Assembly: GCF_003428335.1 (NCBI RefSeq)
Contig: NZ_CP031704.1
Span: forward strand, 1,488,001-1,552,000
DNA: 64,000 bases
Reading direction: 5' to 3'
From: Solimonas sp. K1W22B-7
Lineage (GTDB): Bacteria > Pseudomonadota > Gammaproteobacteria > Nevskiales > Nevskiaceae
How positions within the stretch are numbered: the first letter of the stretch is position 1; every line of letters begins with the position of its first letter. A program made the translations under genes and the position numbers. Shown in pieces: positions 47,197 through 55,076 of this stretch. The notes beneath the pieces are model-generated. The model saw only the letters and a program-made list of their open reading frames with translations, was not told the origin of the DNA and did no database searches.

Positions 47197-48186
47197 TCAG
47201 CGCCGCAGCAGCGCCGGCGTGCCGGGCTTGACTGCTTCGGCCAGCGCGGCGGCGTCCCAGTTGGCCAGGCGGATGCAGCCATGCGACTGCGTCTTGCCGA
47301 TGGTGCCGGGCTCGGGCGTGCCGTGAATGCCGTAATGCGGCTTGGACAGGTCGATCCACACCACGCCCACCGGGTTGTTCGGCCCCGGCGCGATCTTCGC
47401 CTTGGAGTGGCCGGCTTCGGCGTCCCAGAACAGGCCGGGGTTGTAGTGGAACGGCGGATCGCGCGCCACACCCTTGATCTTCCACTTGCCCAGCGGCAGC
47501 GGATCGTGGCGGCTGCCGATGGTGGCGGGGAAGCGCGCGGCGGTCCGGCCCTGGGCATCGACCAGCGATACCGACAGGTCGGAGCGGTCCACCACCACCT
47601 TGGCGGCGGCAGGCAGCGGGCCGCGCGCGACGTTGGGCACGATGATCTCCTCGCCGGCCCTGGCGAAGTCCCTGTCGGGATTCAGGCGGCGCAGCAGTTC
47701 GGGCTTGATGTGGAAACGCTCGGCCAAGGCCTCCTCCGCCGAGCGGTAGCCCAGCGCCGGCAGCGCCGCTTTTTCCATCATGTCTTCGGGGATGGTCTGG
47801 TAGGGGCCGGCGGCATCGGCGTCGCTGACGCGGTAGGTCAGCAGCGGCGGCGTGTTGTCGCGGATGAGTTCCGCCCAGGACTTCGCATCGATGCTGCCGC
47901 TGGCGCGCAGGCCCCGGCTCTTCTGCCAGGCGGCGACCGCGCGCGCCATGTTGGAACCGTAGACGGCGTCGATCTCTCCGCTGGGAAAGTGCGCGCGGTC
48001 GATCAGTATCTGGGCGCGCAGCACCGCCGCGCTGTGGGCACCGCGTTGCAGGGGCGGGGAGGCATTGAGATCGCTGACGACGTCGCCGGTGGCCTCGGGG
48101 GCGGGGCGCGCATCAGCCTGTGTCGCTACACCCAGCAGGGCAGCGAGGCACAGTACGGCCAGGCGATGTCCTTGTTGTTGTGGCAT
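47197..48186 (-). CDS. L,D-transpeptidase (YkuD) with peptidoglycan-binding domain
   Basis: The protein has 329 residues. A signal peptide is followed by a peptidoglycan-binding domain (about 45-110), a LysM-like region (about 160-185) and the YkuD catalytic domain with [10 protein letters not shown] and [11 protein letters not shown] (catalytic C304). It forms 3-3 cross-links or attaches proteins to peptidoglycan in the periplasm. It is the first gene of the pair with the M23 peptidase. Confidence 0.93.
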   Translation of the reverse strand: MPQQQGHRLAVLCLAALLGVATQADARPAPEATGDVVSDLNASPPLQRGAHSAAVLRAQILIDRAHFPSGEIDAVYGSNMARAVAAWQKSRGLRASGSIDAKSWAELIRDNTPPLLTYRVSDADAAGPYQTIPEDMMEKAALPALGYRSAEEALAERFHIKPELLRRLNPDRDFARAGEEIIVPNVARGPLPAAAKVVVDRSDLSVSLVDAQGRTAARFPATIGSRHDPLPLGKWKIKGVARDPPFHYNPGLFWDAEAGHSKAKIAPGPNNPVGVVWIDLSKPHYGIHGTPEPGTIGKTQSHGCIRLANWDAAALAEAVKPGTPALLRR

Positions 48187-48324
48187 GTCTGCGTCCTTGC
48201 AGTGTCACCCTTTGTGACCGGGGGATACGGCCACTGGTTCGCGAGGTTTGCAAACCCTCCGTTTGCAGGGCGATTCAGCGGCCGCTCAGGGATACCGTGA
48301 AACCTATCGCCGCAGGAGTGGATC

Positions 48325-49290
48325 GTGGGCAAGACTGTTCTTCTGACCGGGGCTTTCGGCAACATCGGTTCCCAGGTGCTGCGCCAGTTGCTGGCTGCCG
48401 GCCATCGCGTGCGCTGCCTGGACCTGGCCAACGACCGCACCCGCGCACTGGCGGCGGGATTCGGCGAGCGCATCGAAACGGCCTGGGGCGACCTCGGCGA
48501 TCCGGCGGTGGTGAGTGCCGCGCTGCAGGGCGTGGATGCCGTGGTGCACATGGCGGCGATCATCCCGCCGCTGTCGGAGAGCAACCCGGCACTGGCGACC
48601 AGGGTCAACGTCACTGCCACCGAGGAACTGCTGCGGCAGATGGAAGCTTCGCCGCAGGCGCGGCGACTGGTGTTCGCCTCCAGCATGGGCGTGGCGGGGC
48701 AGGAGCAGCATCGCCGCACGCCACCGCTGCGGATCGACGAGGCCCCGGCCCCCACCGATCACTATGGCCAGACCAAGGTACGCTGCGAGGAACTGCTGCG
48801 CGCCGGCAAGCTGGACTGGACCATCCTGCGCATTGCCGCCTGCCCGCCGGTGGAACTGCGCGCGGGCGATCCTTCCGACATGGCGATCATGTTCGAGGCC
48901 ACGATCGACGGCCGCGCGGAGTTCGTACACCCCGAGGATGCCGGCCTGGCCTTCGCCAACGCGGTGAGCTGCGATGCTGCCATCGGCAAGACCCTGTTCG
49001 TCGGCGGTGGGGCGCGCTGCCAGACCCGTGCGCTGGAGTTCTACAACGCCGTGCTGGGCACCATGGGCCTGGGGCCGTTGCGGGCGGAAAAATTCAAGCC
49101 GGGCCCGACTTTCTTCTTCGGCGACTGGCTCGACACCGCCGAAAGCCAGGAACTGCTGCAGTTCCAGCGCCACAGTCTGGACGACTACCTGCAGGCCATG
49201 CGCAAGCAGATAGGCATGAAGCGCCACCTGCTGCGCCTGATCGCGCCGCTGGCCAATCGCCAGATCCACAAGCATTCGCGCTACGGCTGA
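48325..49290 (+). CDS. NAD(P)-dependent epimerase/dehydratase-family protein
   Basis: The protein has 321 residues and is an extended SDR. It has TGAFGNIGSQVLRQLL at residues 8-23 and ASSMGVAGQEQH and YGQTKVRCEELL (Tyr-x-x-x-Lys) for catalysis. The substrate is unknown. The start is GTG at 48325 with CAGGAG 6 bases upstream. The next operon begins 235 bases later with its own promoter. Confidence 0.88.
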   Translation: MGKTVLLTGAFGNIGSQVLRQLLAAGHRVRCLDLANDRTRALAAGFGERIETAWGDLGDPAVVSAALQGVDAVVHMAAIIPPLSESNPALATRVNVTATEELLRQMEASPQARRLVFASSMGVAGQEQHRRTPPLRIDEAPAPTDHYGQTKVRCEELLRAGKLDWTILRIAACPPVELRAGDPSDMAIMFEATIDGRAEFVHPEDAGLAFANAVSCDAAIGKTLFVGGGARCQTRALEFYNAVLGTMGLGPLRAEKFKPGPTFFFGDWLDTAESQELLQFQRHSLDDYLQAMRKQIGMKRHLLRLIAPLANRQIHKHSRYG

Positions 49291-49462
49291 GGCTGTTGCT
49301 TGGGAAGCAGCGCAGCCGGATTCTGTTGATATCGCAGCAGGCGACAGCGTGATCCAGGGTGCTTTCGCGGCGCGTGCCTGCTGCACTCCTGGTCGTAAAT
49401 CCCGCGGGCAATCCACGACTTAAGCGAACTGTGCAGCCTGTGGCTGTGCACCGCGAACCGCA

Positions 49463-49478
49463 TGGCACAGTCCCTGCT
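49463..49478 (+). promoter_or_regulatory. Sigma54 (-24/-12) promoter of the redox operon
   Basis: TGGCAC (49463-49468), five bases, then CTGCT (49474-49478) keep both invariant GG and GC pairs 12 bases apart. Transcription would start near 49489, about 37 bases before the SMP-30 gene. The activator is not identified. Confidence 0.65.
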
Positions 49479-49525
49479 CCAAGCCGAAAGCCAACGACGA
49501 TTTCATTGCTTTCGGAGAATCCCGC

Positions 49526-50530
49526 ATGACCTTTTTTGCTGCCGCTTCCGCGCGGCTGACCGCCCCACGTTCGAAGACCGGCCTGGCGCTGGCCGTGGCG
49601 GCTGTCTTGGGCGCGAATGCCGCCCATGCCGAAGACCTGCTGACCACGGAGATTCCCGGTGTGGTCGCTGCCGGCACGCGCATCGAACTGCTCAAGGAAG
49701 ACCTCAAGGGCACCGAGGGCCCGATTGCTGCTCCCGATGGCGGCCTGCTGTTCACGGAAAACCAGGCGGGCCGGATTCTCAAGATCGCGGCGGACGGCAG
49801 CTTCTCGGTGTTCTCCGAGCAGAACAACAGTTCCAATGCGCTGGCCTACACGCCGCGTGGCGACCTGGTGTCGGTGCAGACCGCGCAGACGCGCGTCGGC
49901 GTGATCCAGCCGGCGGGCCACGAGAAGACGCTGGCCGAAGGTTTCGAGGGTCTGCCGTTCGGGCGCCCCAATGACCTGGTGGCGGACAAGCGCGGCGGCA
50001 TCTACTTCACCGACTCCGGCGCCAACGCCAACCAGCCGCAGCCGGTGTCGGACAAGACGCCTGCCAAGCCGGCGGTGTACTACATCACCGCCAAAGGTGA
50101 GTTGAAGCGCGTGGCCAACGACATCCAGCGGCCCAACGGCATCCAGCTCAGCCCTGACGAGAAGGTGTTGTACGTCGCCAATACACCGGGCGAACACGTG
50201 CTGGCCTACGACGTGGCCAAGGACGGCTCGGTGAGCAATCGCCGCGACTTCGCGCGCCTGGTCGGCTGGCGCAAGGGCGAGAACGACAGCTGGAGCAGCG
50301 GCGCGGACGGCCTTGCCGTCGACGCGGATGGACGTCTTTACGTCGCCACCAATGCCGGTGTCGAAGTCTTCACGGCCGAGGGCAAGACGCTGGGCGTGAT
50401 CCAGCTGCCGAAGAAGCCGCAGAACCTGGCCTTCGCGGGCGCCGACAAGAAGACGCTCTACATCGTCGGCCGCGGATCGGTGTACCGCCTGCCGACCCTG
50501 GCCAGCGGCTATCGTGGGCGGGTCAAGTAG
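49526..50530 (+). CDS. Exported SMP-30/gluconolactonase-like protein
   Basis: The protein has 334 residues. It has a signal peptide (LALAVAAVLGANAAHA) and a six-bladed propeller with GTEGPIAAPDGGLLFTEN, GRPNDLVADKRGGIYFTDS, RPNGIQLSPDEKVLYVAN and ADGLAVDADGRLYVA, where the Glu, Asn and Asp metal ligands lie. It hydrolyses lactones in related enzymes. It is the first gene of an eight-gene run with cytochromes. Confidence 0.9.
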   Translation: MTFFAAASARLTAPRSKTGLALAVAAVLGANAAHAEDLLTTEIPGVVAAGTRIELLKEDLKGTEGPIAAPDGGLLFTENQAGRILKIAADGSFSVFSEQNNSSNALAYTPRGDLVSVQTAQTRVGVIQPAGHEKTLAEGFEGLPFGRPNDLVADKRGGIYFTDSGANANQPQPVSDKTPAKPAVYYITAKGELKRVANDIQRPNGIQLSPDEKVLYVANTPGEHVLAYDVAKDGSVSNRRDFARLVGWRKGENDSWSSGADGLAVDADGRLYVATNAGVEVFTAEGKTLGVIQLPKKPQNLAFAGADKKTLYIVGRGSVYRLPTLASGYRGRVK

Positions 50531-50556
50531 ACCGCATTCACGACAGGGAGCCAGAC

Positions 50557-51453
50557 ATGACACGCAAGACCGTTGACGACTTTCACCCGGAAGTCCTGAA
50601 GCTGTTCGACCAATACGTCCATGGTCAGGTGACGCGCCGTGGGTTCCTGAGCGGCGCTGCGCGCTTCGCGGTGAGCGTGGTGGCGGCGGAGGGCCTGCTG
50701 GAAGCCCTGAGCCCGAACTTCGCGCAGGCACAGCAGGTGCCGCCGGCCGACGCCCGCATCAAGGCCGAGTACCTGGAGTTTGCGTCGCCGCAGGGCAACG
50801 GCAAGGTTCGCGGCTACCTGGTGAAGCCGGCCAAGGTCAAGGGCAAGCTGCCGCTGGTGCTGGTGGTGCACGAGAACCGCGGGCTCAATCCGCACATCGA
50901 GGACATTGCCCGCCGCCTGGCGCTGGATAACTTCATCGCCTTCGCTCCCGACGCGCTGTTCAACCTCGGCGGTTATCCGGGCGACGAGGAAAAGGCCCGC
51001 GAGCTGTTCAAGCAGCTCGACCAGGACAAGGTGCGCGAGGACTTCCTTGCGTCGGTGGCGCATCTGAAGGCACTGCCCGGTGGTAACGGCAAGGTCGGCG
51101 CGGTCGGTTTCTGCTACGGCGGCGGCATCGCCAACTTCCTGGCCACGCGCGTGCCGGACCTGGGTGCTGCGGTGCCGTTCTACGGCAACCAGCCGCCAGC
51201 GGAGGACGTGCCGCGCATCAAGGCGCCGCTGTTGATCCACTACGCGGAGAAGGACGATCGCATCAACGCCGGTTGGCCGGCCTACGAGACGGCACTGAAG
51301 GACGCCGGCGTTCGCTACGAGGCGCATGTCTACGCCGGCGCGCAGCACGGCTTCAACAACGACACCACGCCGCGCTACGACCAGGCCGCGGCAGCGCTGG
51401 CCTGGAGCCGCACCGTGGCGTTCTTCAACACGCAGTTGCGTGGGGCCGCGTAA
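50557..51453 (+). CDS. Tat-exported dienelactone hydrolase-family protein
   Basis: The protein has 298 residues. A twin-arginine signal TRRGFLSG (26-33) is followed by the hydrolase fold with nucleophile C186 (GFCYGGG), Asp near AEKDDRI and H264 (GAQHGF). The Cys-Asp-His triad is that of dienelactone hydrolase. Export by Tat is uncommon for the catabolic enzyme and suggests a periplasmic ester or lactone substrate. Confidence 0.9.
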   Translation: MTRKTVDDFHPEVLKLFDQYVHGQVTRRGFLSGAARFAVSVVAAEGLLEALSPNFAQAQQVPPADARIKAEYLEFASPQGNGKVRGYLVKPAKVKGKLPLVLVVHENRGLNPHIEDIARRLALDNFIAFAPDALFNLGGYPGDEEKARELFKQLDQDKVREDFLASVAHLKALPGGNGKVGAVGFCYGGGIANFLATRVPDLGAAVPFYGNQPPAEDVPRIKAPLLIHYAEKDDRINAGWPAYETALKDAGVRYEAHVYAGAQHGFNNDTTPRYDQAAAALAWSRTVAFFNTQLRGAA

Positions 51454-51462
51454 GAGGCCTGC

Positions 51463-52167
51463 ATGCAACGCGTTTTCGTCTGGGACCTGCCGACACGGCT
51501 GTTCCACTGGTTGCTGGTGTTCGCCATCGCGGTTTCCGTGATCACGGGCCAGATCGGCGGCGCGTGGATCGACTGGCATGGCCGCAGCGGCATCGCGATC
51601 GTCGGGCTGGTCGTGTTCCGGCTGGCCTGGGGCGTGGTTGGATCGCGTACGGCGCGATTCGCCCAGTTCGTCCGCGGGCCGCGCACGATCCGCGACTACC
51701 TGCGCGGGCAGTGGCAGGGCATCGGCCACAACCCGCTCGGCGCGCTGTCGGTCCTGGCCTTGCTGGGCGTGGTCGCCCTGCAGGTCGGCACCGGTTTGTT
51801 CACCAATGACGACATCACCTACCAGGGGCCGCTGGCGGATCTGATCAGCAAGGAGTTGTCCGACCGCCTGCGCGCCTGGCATGGCTGGCTGTTCTACGCG
51901 CTGGCGGGCCTGATCGTGCTGCACTTCGCGGCCATCGTGTTCCACGTGCGGATCAAGCGCGAGCGGCTGATTCGCCCCATGGTCACCGGCTGGAAGGAAT
52001 TGCCTGCGGCTGCGCCGTTGCCGGCTACCGAGCCGGTTCGCCTGGCGCTGCACGTCGGCAGCCTGCTGCTGGCGCTGGGCCTCAGCGGCCTGGCCGTCTA
52101 TGCCGCCACCGGCGGCTTTCTACCGCCTCCACCACCACCGGCCGCCACCCCGGCGCCGGCGTGGTGA
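51463..52167 (+). CDS. Cytochrome b561-type membrane protein
   Basis: The protein has 234 residues. Four core membrane helices carry the heme-ligand histidines (LFHWLL, DWHGRSG, AWHGWLF, VLHFAAIVFH). A fifth C-terminal helix is followed by a Pro-rich tail. It passes electrons from the quinone pool to periplasmic c-type cytochromes, which are encoded next. It starts 9 bases after the hydrolase gene. Confidence 0.92.
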   Translation: MQRVFVWDLPTRLFHWLLVFAIAVSVITGQIGGAWIDWHGRSGIAIVGLVVFRLAWGVVGSRTARFAQFVRGPRTIRDYLRGQWQGIGHNPLGALSVLALLGVVALQVGTGLFTNDDITYQGPLADLISKELSDRLRAWHGWLFYALAGLIVLHFAAIVFHVRIKRERLIRPMVTGWKELPAAAPLPATEPVRLALHVGSLLLALGLSGLAVYAATGGFLPPPPPPAATPAPAW

Positions 52168-52202
52168 CTCGAAACGACCCATTGTTCCCAGAAAAGACTC
52201 GA

Positions 52203-52673
52203 ATGAAGTTCATCAAGATCACGCTGGCCGCCATCGTTCTCGCGGCTTCCACGGCAACGCTGGCCCAGCAGGCCGCGCCCAAGCCGGAGGCGCTCATCAA
52301 GTGGCGCCAGTCCGTCTTCCAGGTGCTCGCCTGGAACAGCTCGCGCATCAAGGCCAACGTCGAGGGCCAGCAGTACAACAGGGAAGAGGTGGTGAAGGCC
52401 GCCAACAGCACGGCGGCCATCGCCGCTTCCGGTCTCGGCTCGCTGTTTCCCGCCGGCACCGAGCAGGGCAAGGGCTGGCACGACACTGCCACAAAGCCGG
52501 GCTTCTTCCAGGACAGCGCCAAGGTCGGCGAACTGGCCGGCAACTTCACCAAGGAAGCCAGTGAGCTGGCCCGCATCGCCGGTACTGGCGACCAGGCCGC
52601 GGTGAAGGCGCAGTTCGCCAAGCTGACCCAGACCTGCCGCTCCTGCCACGACGACTACAAGGTCAAGGACTGA
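52203..52673 (+). CDS. Cytochrome c' (class II)
   Basis: The protein has 156 residues. A signal peptide precedes a four-helix-bundle domain ending with the heme motif CRSCHDDYK. The Arg-x-x-Cys-Lys-type C-terminus is typical of cytochrome c'. It may bind NO or carry electrons in the periplasm. It lies between cytochrome b561 and a rhodanese-like gene. Confidence 0.92.
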   Translation: MKFIKITLAAIVLAASTATLAQQAAPKPEALIKWRQSVFQVLAWNSSRIKANVEGQQYNREEVVKAANSTAAIAASGLGSLFPAGTEQGKGWHDTATKPGFFQDSAKVGELAGNFTKEASELARIAGTGDQAAVKAQFAKLTQTCRSCHDDYKVKD

Positions 52674-52710
52674 TTTCTCTTCCACCCTCCTCTCTGCCGA
52701 ACACATCACG

Positions 52711-53199
52711 ATGAACAAGATCACCCTGCTGGGCCTGTCGGCCGTTTTCGCCCTGTTCGCGACGATGCCGGCCGCGGCGGCCCAGGCACCGCAGAAGGCC
52801 GAGCCTGCCGTCCCGCAGGCGGAAGGCTGGAAGTACAAGACGCCGAAGCTCAGCCGCAGCGAGTTCGACAAGCTGCTGGCCAAGCCCCGGAAGATCGTCA
52901 TCATCGACGTCCGCCGGCCGGACGAACTGACCCGCAACGGTGGCTTCCCGGCCTACCTCAGCATCCAGTCGAAGGACCTCGAGAAGTACCTCGCCTACAT
53001 CCCGCGCGAGCGCAGGGTCGTCACGGTTTCCAACCATGCCAACCGGGCCGGCGCCGCCGGCGACCTGCTGGCCTCCCGGGGATTCAAGGTGGCAGGCGCG
53101 GTGGGGGCGCAGACCTATGAACAGGAAGGCGGCAGCCTGCTGAAGATAGCGCCGGTGCCGAAGAAGATCGCGGCGCTTCCCAGCGGGCCGCGTCGCTGA
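52711..53199 (+). CDS. Exported rhodanese-like protein with Ser in the active site
   Basis: The protein has 162 residues. A signal peptide precedes a rhodanese domain with KIVIIDVRRPDEL. The catalytic loop reads VTVSNHANRAG, so S107 replaces the sulfur-carrying Cys of the CxxxxR loop. Sulfur transfer is therefore unlikely; a binding role is inferred. It is embedded among cytochrome genes. Confidence 0.85.
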   Translation: MNKITLLGLSAVFALFATMPAAAAQAPQKAEPAVPQAEGWKYKTPKLSRSEFDKLLAKPRKIVIIDVRRPDELTRNGGFPAYLSIQSKDLEKYLAYIPRERRVVTVSNHANRAGAAGDLLASRGFKVAGAVGAQTYEQEGGSLLKIAPVPKKIAALPSGPRR

Positions 53200-53219
53200 G
53201 CCTTCAATTCCCCATCGCC

Positions 53220-53600
53220 ATGAAAAAGATTTTCGCGATACCGGGCCTGGCGGCCCTGGGCTGGCTGTCCCTGGGCTGGGCCGCCAGCGAGTTCGACATG
53301 GATCTGATGCAGACCGTCGAGGACACCGCCAAGGATCTGGTCTCCAACCTGTCCCTCGCCGACGGGCCGGCCGCCAAGGCCAACATCGCCGACCTCGACG
53401 CCATGCTTGCGCAGGTCGAGGACCACTATGCGCAGAAGGGCGATGCCGCCGACGCCGCGGCGATCGCGCACGACGGCCGTAGCCTGCTGGGCGACATCGG
53501 CCGCTTCGTGGAAGCCGGGGACTTCGATGCTGCGAACGCGAAGAATTCGGAGTTCTCGAAGACCTGCAAGTCCTGCCACAAGGTCTACAAGAAATCCTGA
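53220..53600 (+). CDS. Small class II c-type cytochrome
   Basis: The protein has 126 residues. It has a signal peptide, helices rich in Ala and Asp, and a C-terminal heme motif CKSCHKVYKKS. It is shorter than cytochrome c' but of the same fold. It overlaps the next gene by one base. Confidence 0.88.
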   Translation: MKKIFAIPGLAALGWLSLGWAASEFDMDLMQTVEDTAKDLVSNLSLADGPAAKANIADLDAMLAQVEDHYAQKGDAADAAAIAHDGRSLLGDIGRFVEAGDFDAANAKNSEFSKTCKSCHKVYKKS

Positions 53601-54199
53601 TGCGGTGGCTCAGCCCGCGGCATGTCGCGCTGGCCATGCTGGCGCTGACGGCCGCCATGCCTGGCGCGGCGGCCGGCGATGCCGCAGAAGGCGAAGCCGC
53701 CGCCCGCGACCTGCGTTGCCTGGAGTGCCACGAGCGTGCGGTCGACGGTAGTCCCGAGTCGGGCCGCTATCCGCGGCTCGCGGGGCAGCGCTACGACTAC
53801 CTGGTCCGGCAGCTGCGCGATTTCCGCGACGGCCGGCGCCGCAACGACCTGATGTTCGTGCTGGCGCGCAACCTCGAGGACAACGAGATTCAAGACCTGG
53901 CCGCCTACTTCTCGAGCCTGGCGGCGGGACGCGGGCAGGGCAGCGCCGGCCTGGGGCTCCAGCTCTTCCAGGGCGGCGATCCGGCACGCGGTGTTCCTGC
54001 CTGCGCCTCCTGTCACGATGCTGGCATTGCCGGTGCGCCGCGCATCGACGGCCAGCACGCGCCCTACCTGTCGAGCCAGCTGCGTGCCTGGCGTGCCGGG
54101 GAACGCGGCGCTGCCGCCGACGGTCCCATGGGCAGCATTGCCGCACCCTTGAGCGACGCCGATATCGACGCGCTTGCCGATCATATTTCCCGGCGCTGA
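53600..54199 (+). CDS. Diheme cytochrome c (c4 type)
   Basis: The protein has 199 residues. A signal peptide precedes two cytochrome c domains with heme motifs CLECH and CASCH. Each is followed by a PRLAGQ or PRIDGQ segment and a late Met (NDLMFVLA, PMGSIA) as axial ligand. This pattern is typical of cytochrome c4, which feeds terminal oxidases. Confidence 0.92.
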   Translation: MRWLSPRHVALAMLALTAAMPGAAAGDAAEGEAAARDLRCLECHERAVDGSPESGRYPRLAGQRYDYLVRQLRDFRDGRRRNDLMFVLARNLEDNEIQDLAAYFSSLAAGRGQGSAGLGLQLFQGGDPARGVPACASCHDAGIAGAPRIDGQHAPYLSSQLRAWRAGERGAAADGPMGSIAAPLSDADIDALADHISRR

Positions 54200-54230
54200 A
54201 AGCGCCAGCCAACACCCAAGAGGATCGATC

Positions 54231-54824
54231 ATGAAAAAGTTGTGGATGATGCTGATGCTGGCGGCTTCCTGCTGCCTGCCCGCCCAGGCCGCCCTGTCCC
54301 CCGGCGATGCGGCACCGGAGTTCAAGACCCGCGCGGCGCTCGATGGAAAGGCCTTCGACTACTCCCTGCGCGAAGCCCTGCAGAAGGGACCGGTGGTGGT
54401 CTACTTCTATCCTTCCGCGTACACCAACGGCTGCAACGTCCAGGCTCATACGTTTGCCGAATCGCTGGGAGACTTCGCCGCCGCCGGCACCAGCGTGGTC
54501 GGTGTGTCGCTGGATGACATCGGCCGGCTCGAATCATTCTCGGCCGATCCGCAGTACTGCGCCGGCAAGCTGCCGGTGGCCTCCGACGGCAATGGCGACA
54601 TCGCCAGGGCCTATGGCCTCGAAGTCAGGGAAGCTGCCCCGGGCAAGAAGGACACGCGTGGCGCCGACATCCTCCACGGCAGGGCGGAGCGCACCAGCTT
54701 CCTGATCGATACCGACGGCAAGATCGTCGCGACGATCGGAGGGCTGTCTCCGGTGGACAACGTCGCCAAGGCACTGGAGCAGGCCCGCGCCCTCGCGACC
54801 ACGAAAAAGCCGAAGAAGAAGTAG
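54231..54824 (+). CDS. Exported peroxiredoxin (AhpC/TSA/Bcp-like)
   Basis: The protein has 197 residues. A signal peptide (WMMLMLAASCCLPAQA) is followed by a thioredoxin fold with the PxxxTxxC motif: P61, T65 and peroxidatic C68. A possible resolving C109 is present. The tail is Lys-rich. It reduces peroxides in the periplasm and closes the cytochrome operon. Confidence 0.9.
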   Translation: MKKLWMMLMLAASCCLPAQAALSPGDAAPEFKTRAALDGKAFDYSLREALQKGPVVVYFYPSAYTNGCNVQAHTFAESLGDFAAAGTSVVGVSLDDIGRLESFSADPQYCAGKLPVASDGNGDIARAYGLEVREAAPGKKDTRGADILHGRAERTSFLIDTDGKIVATIGGLSPVDNVAKALEQARALATTKKPKKK

Positions 54825-54841
54825 CACGCGGACATCGCCTC

Positions 54842-54901
54842 GCTGCTGCTCCAGCAGCAGCAGCGGGGCTGGCGCTGCTGCAGTTTGCGCAGTGTTTTTT
54901 T
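54842..54901 (+). terminator. Possible terminator after the redox operon
   Basis: A perfect GCTGCTGCT/AGCAGCAGC hairpin (54842-54861) is followed by a second GC-rich segment and then a run of T near 54895. The stem next to the T run is weak. Confidence 0.45.
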
Positions 54902-55076
54902 CGGCAGTGCTTATGCCGTTTTTCGACATAAGGACCCTCGGCTTTTTGATGGTTGCAAGGCGCTGTATTCGTTGACGAAATTTCATAGATCAATTGATGC
55001 GCCGCCGCGCGGATTTCCTGGCTGTATTGGCATATCGGTTGCGTAGCCCTCCGCTCACTTCATGGGAGCAACAGGG

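Noticed and set aside
52161-52202. 14-residue extension of cytochrome c'
   Set aside because: It would precede a clear signal peptide start at 52203 and overlaps the end of the b561 gene.
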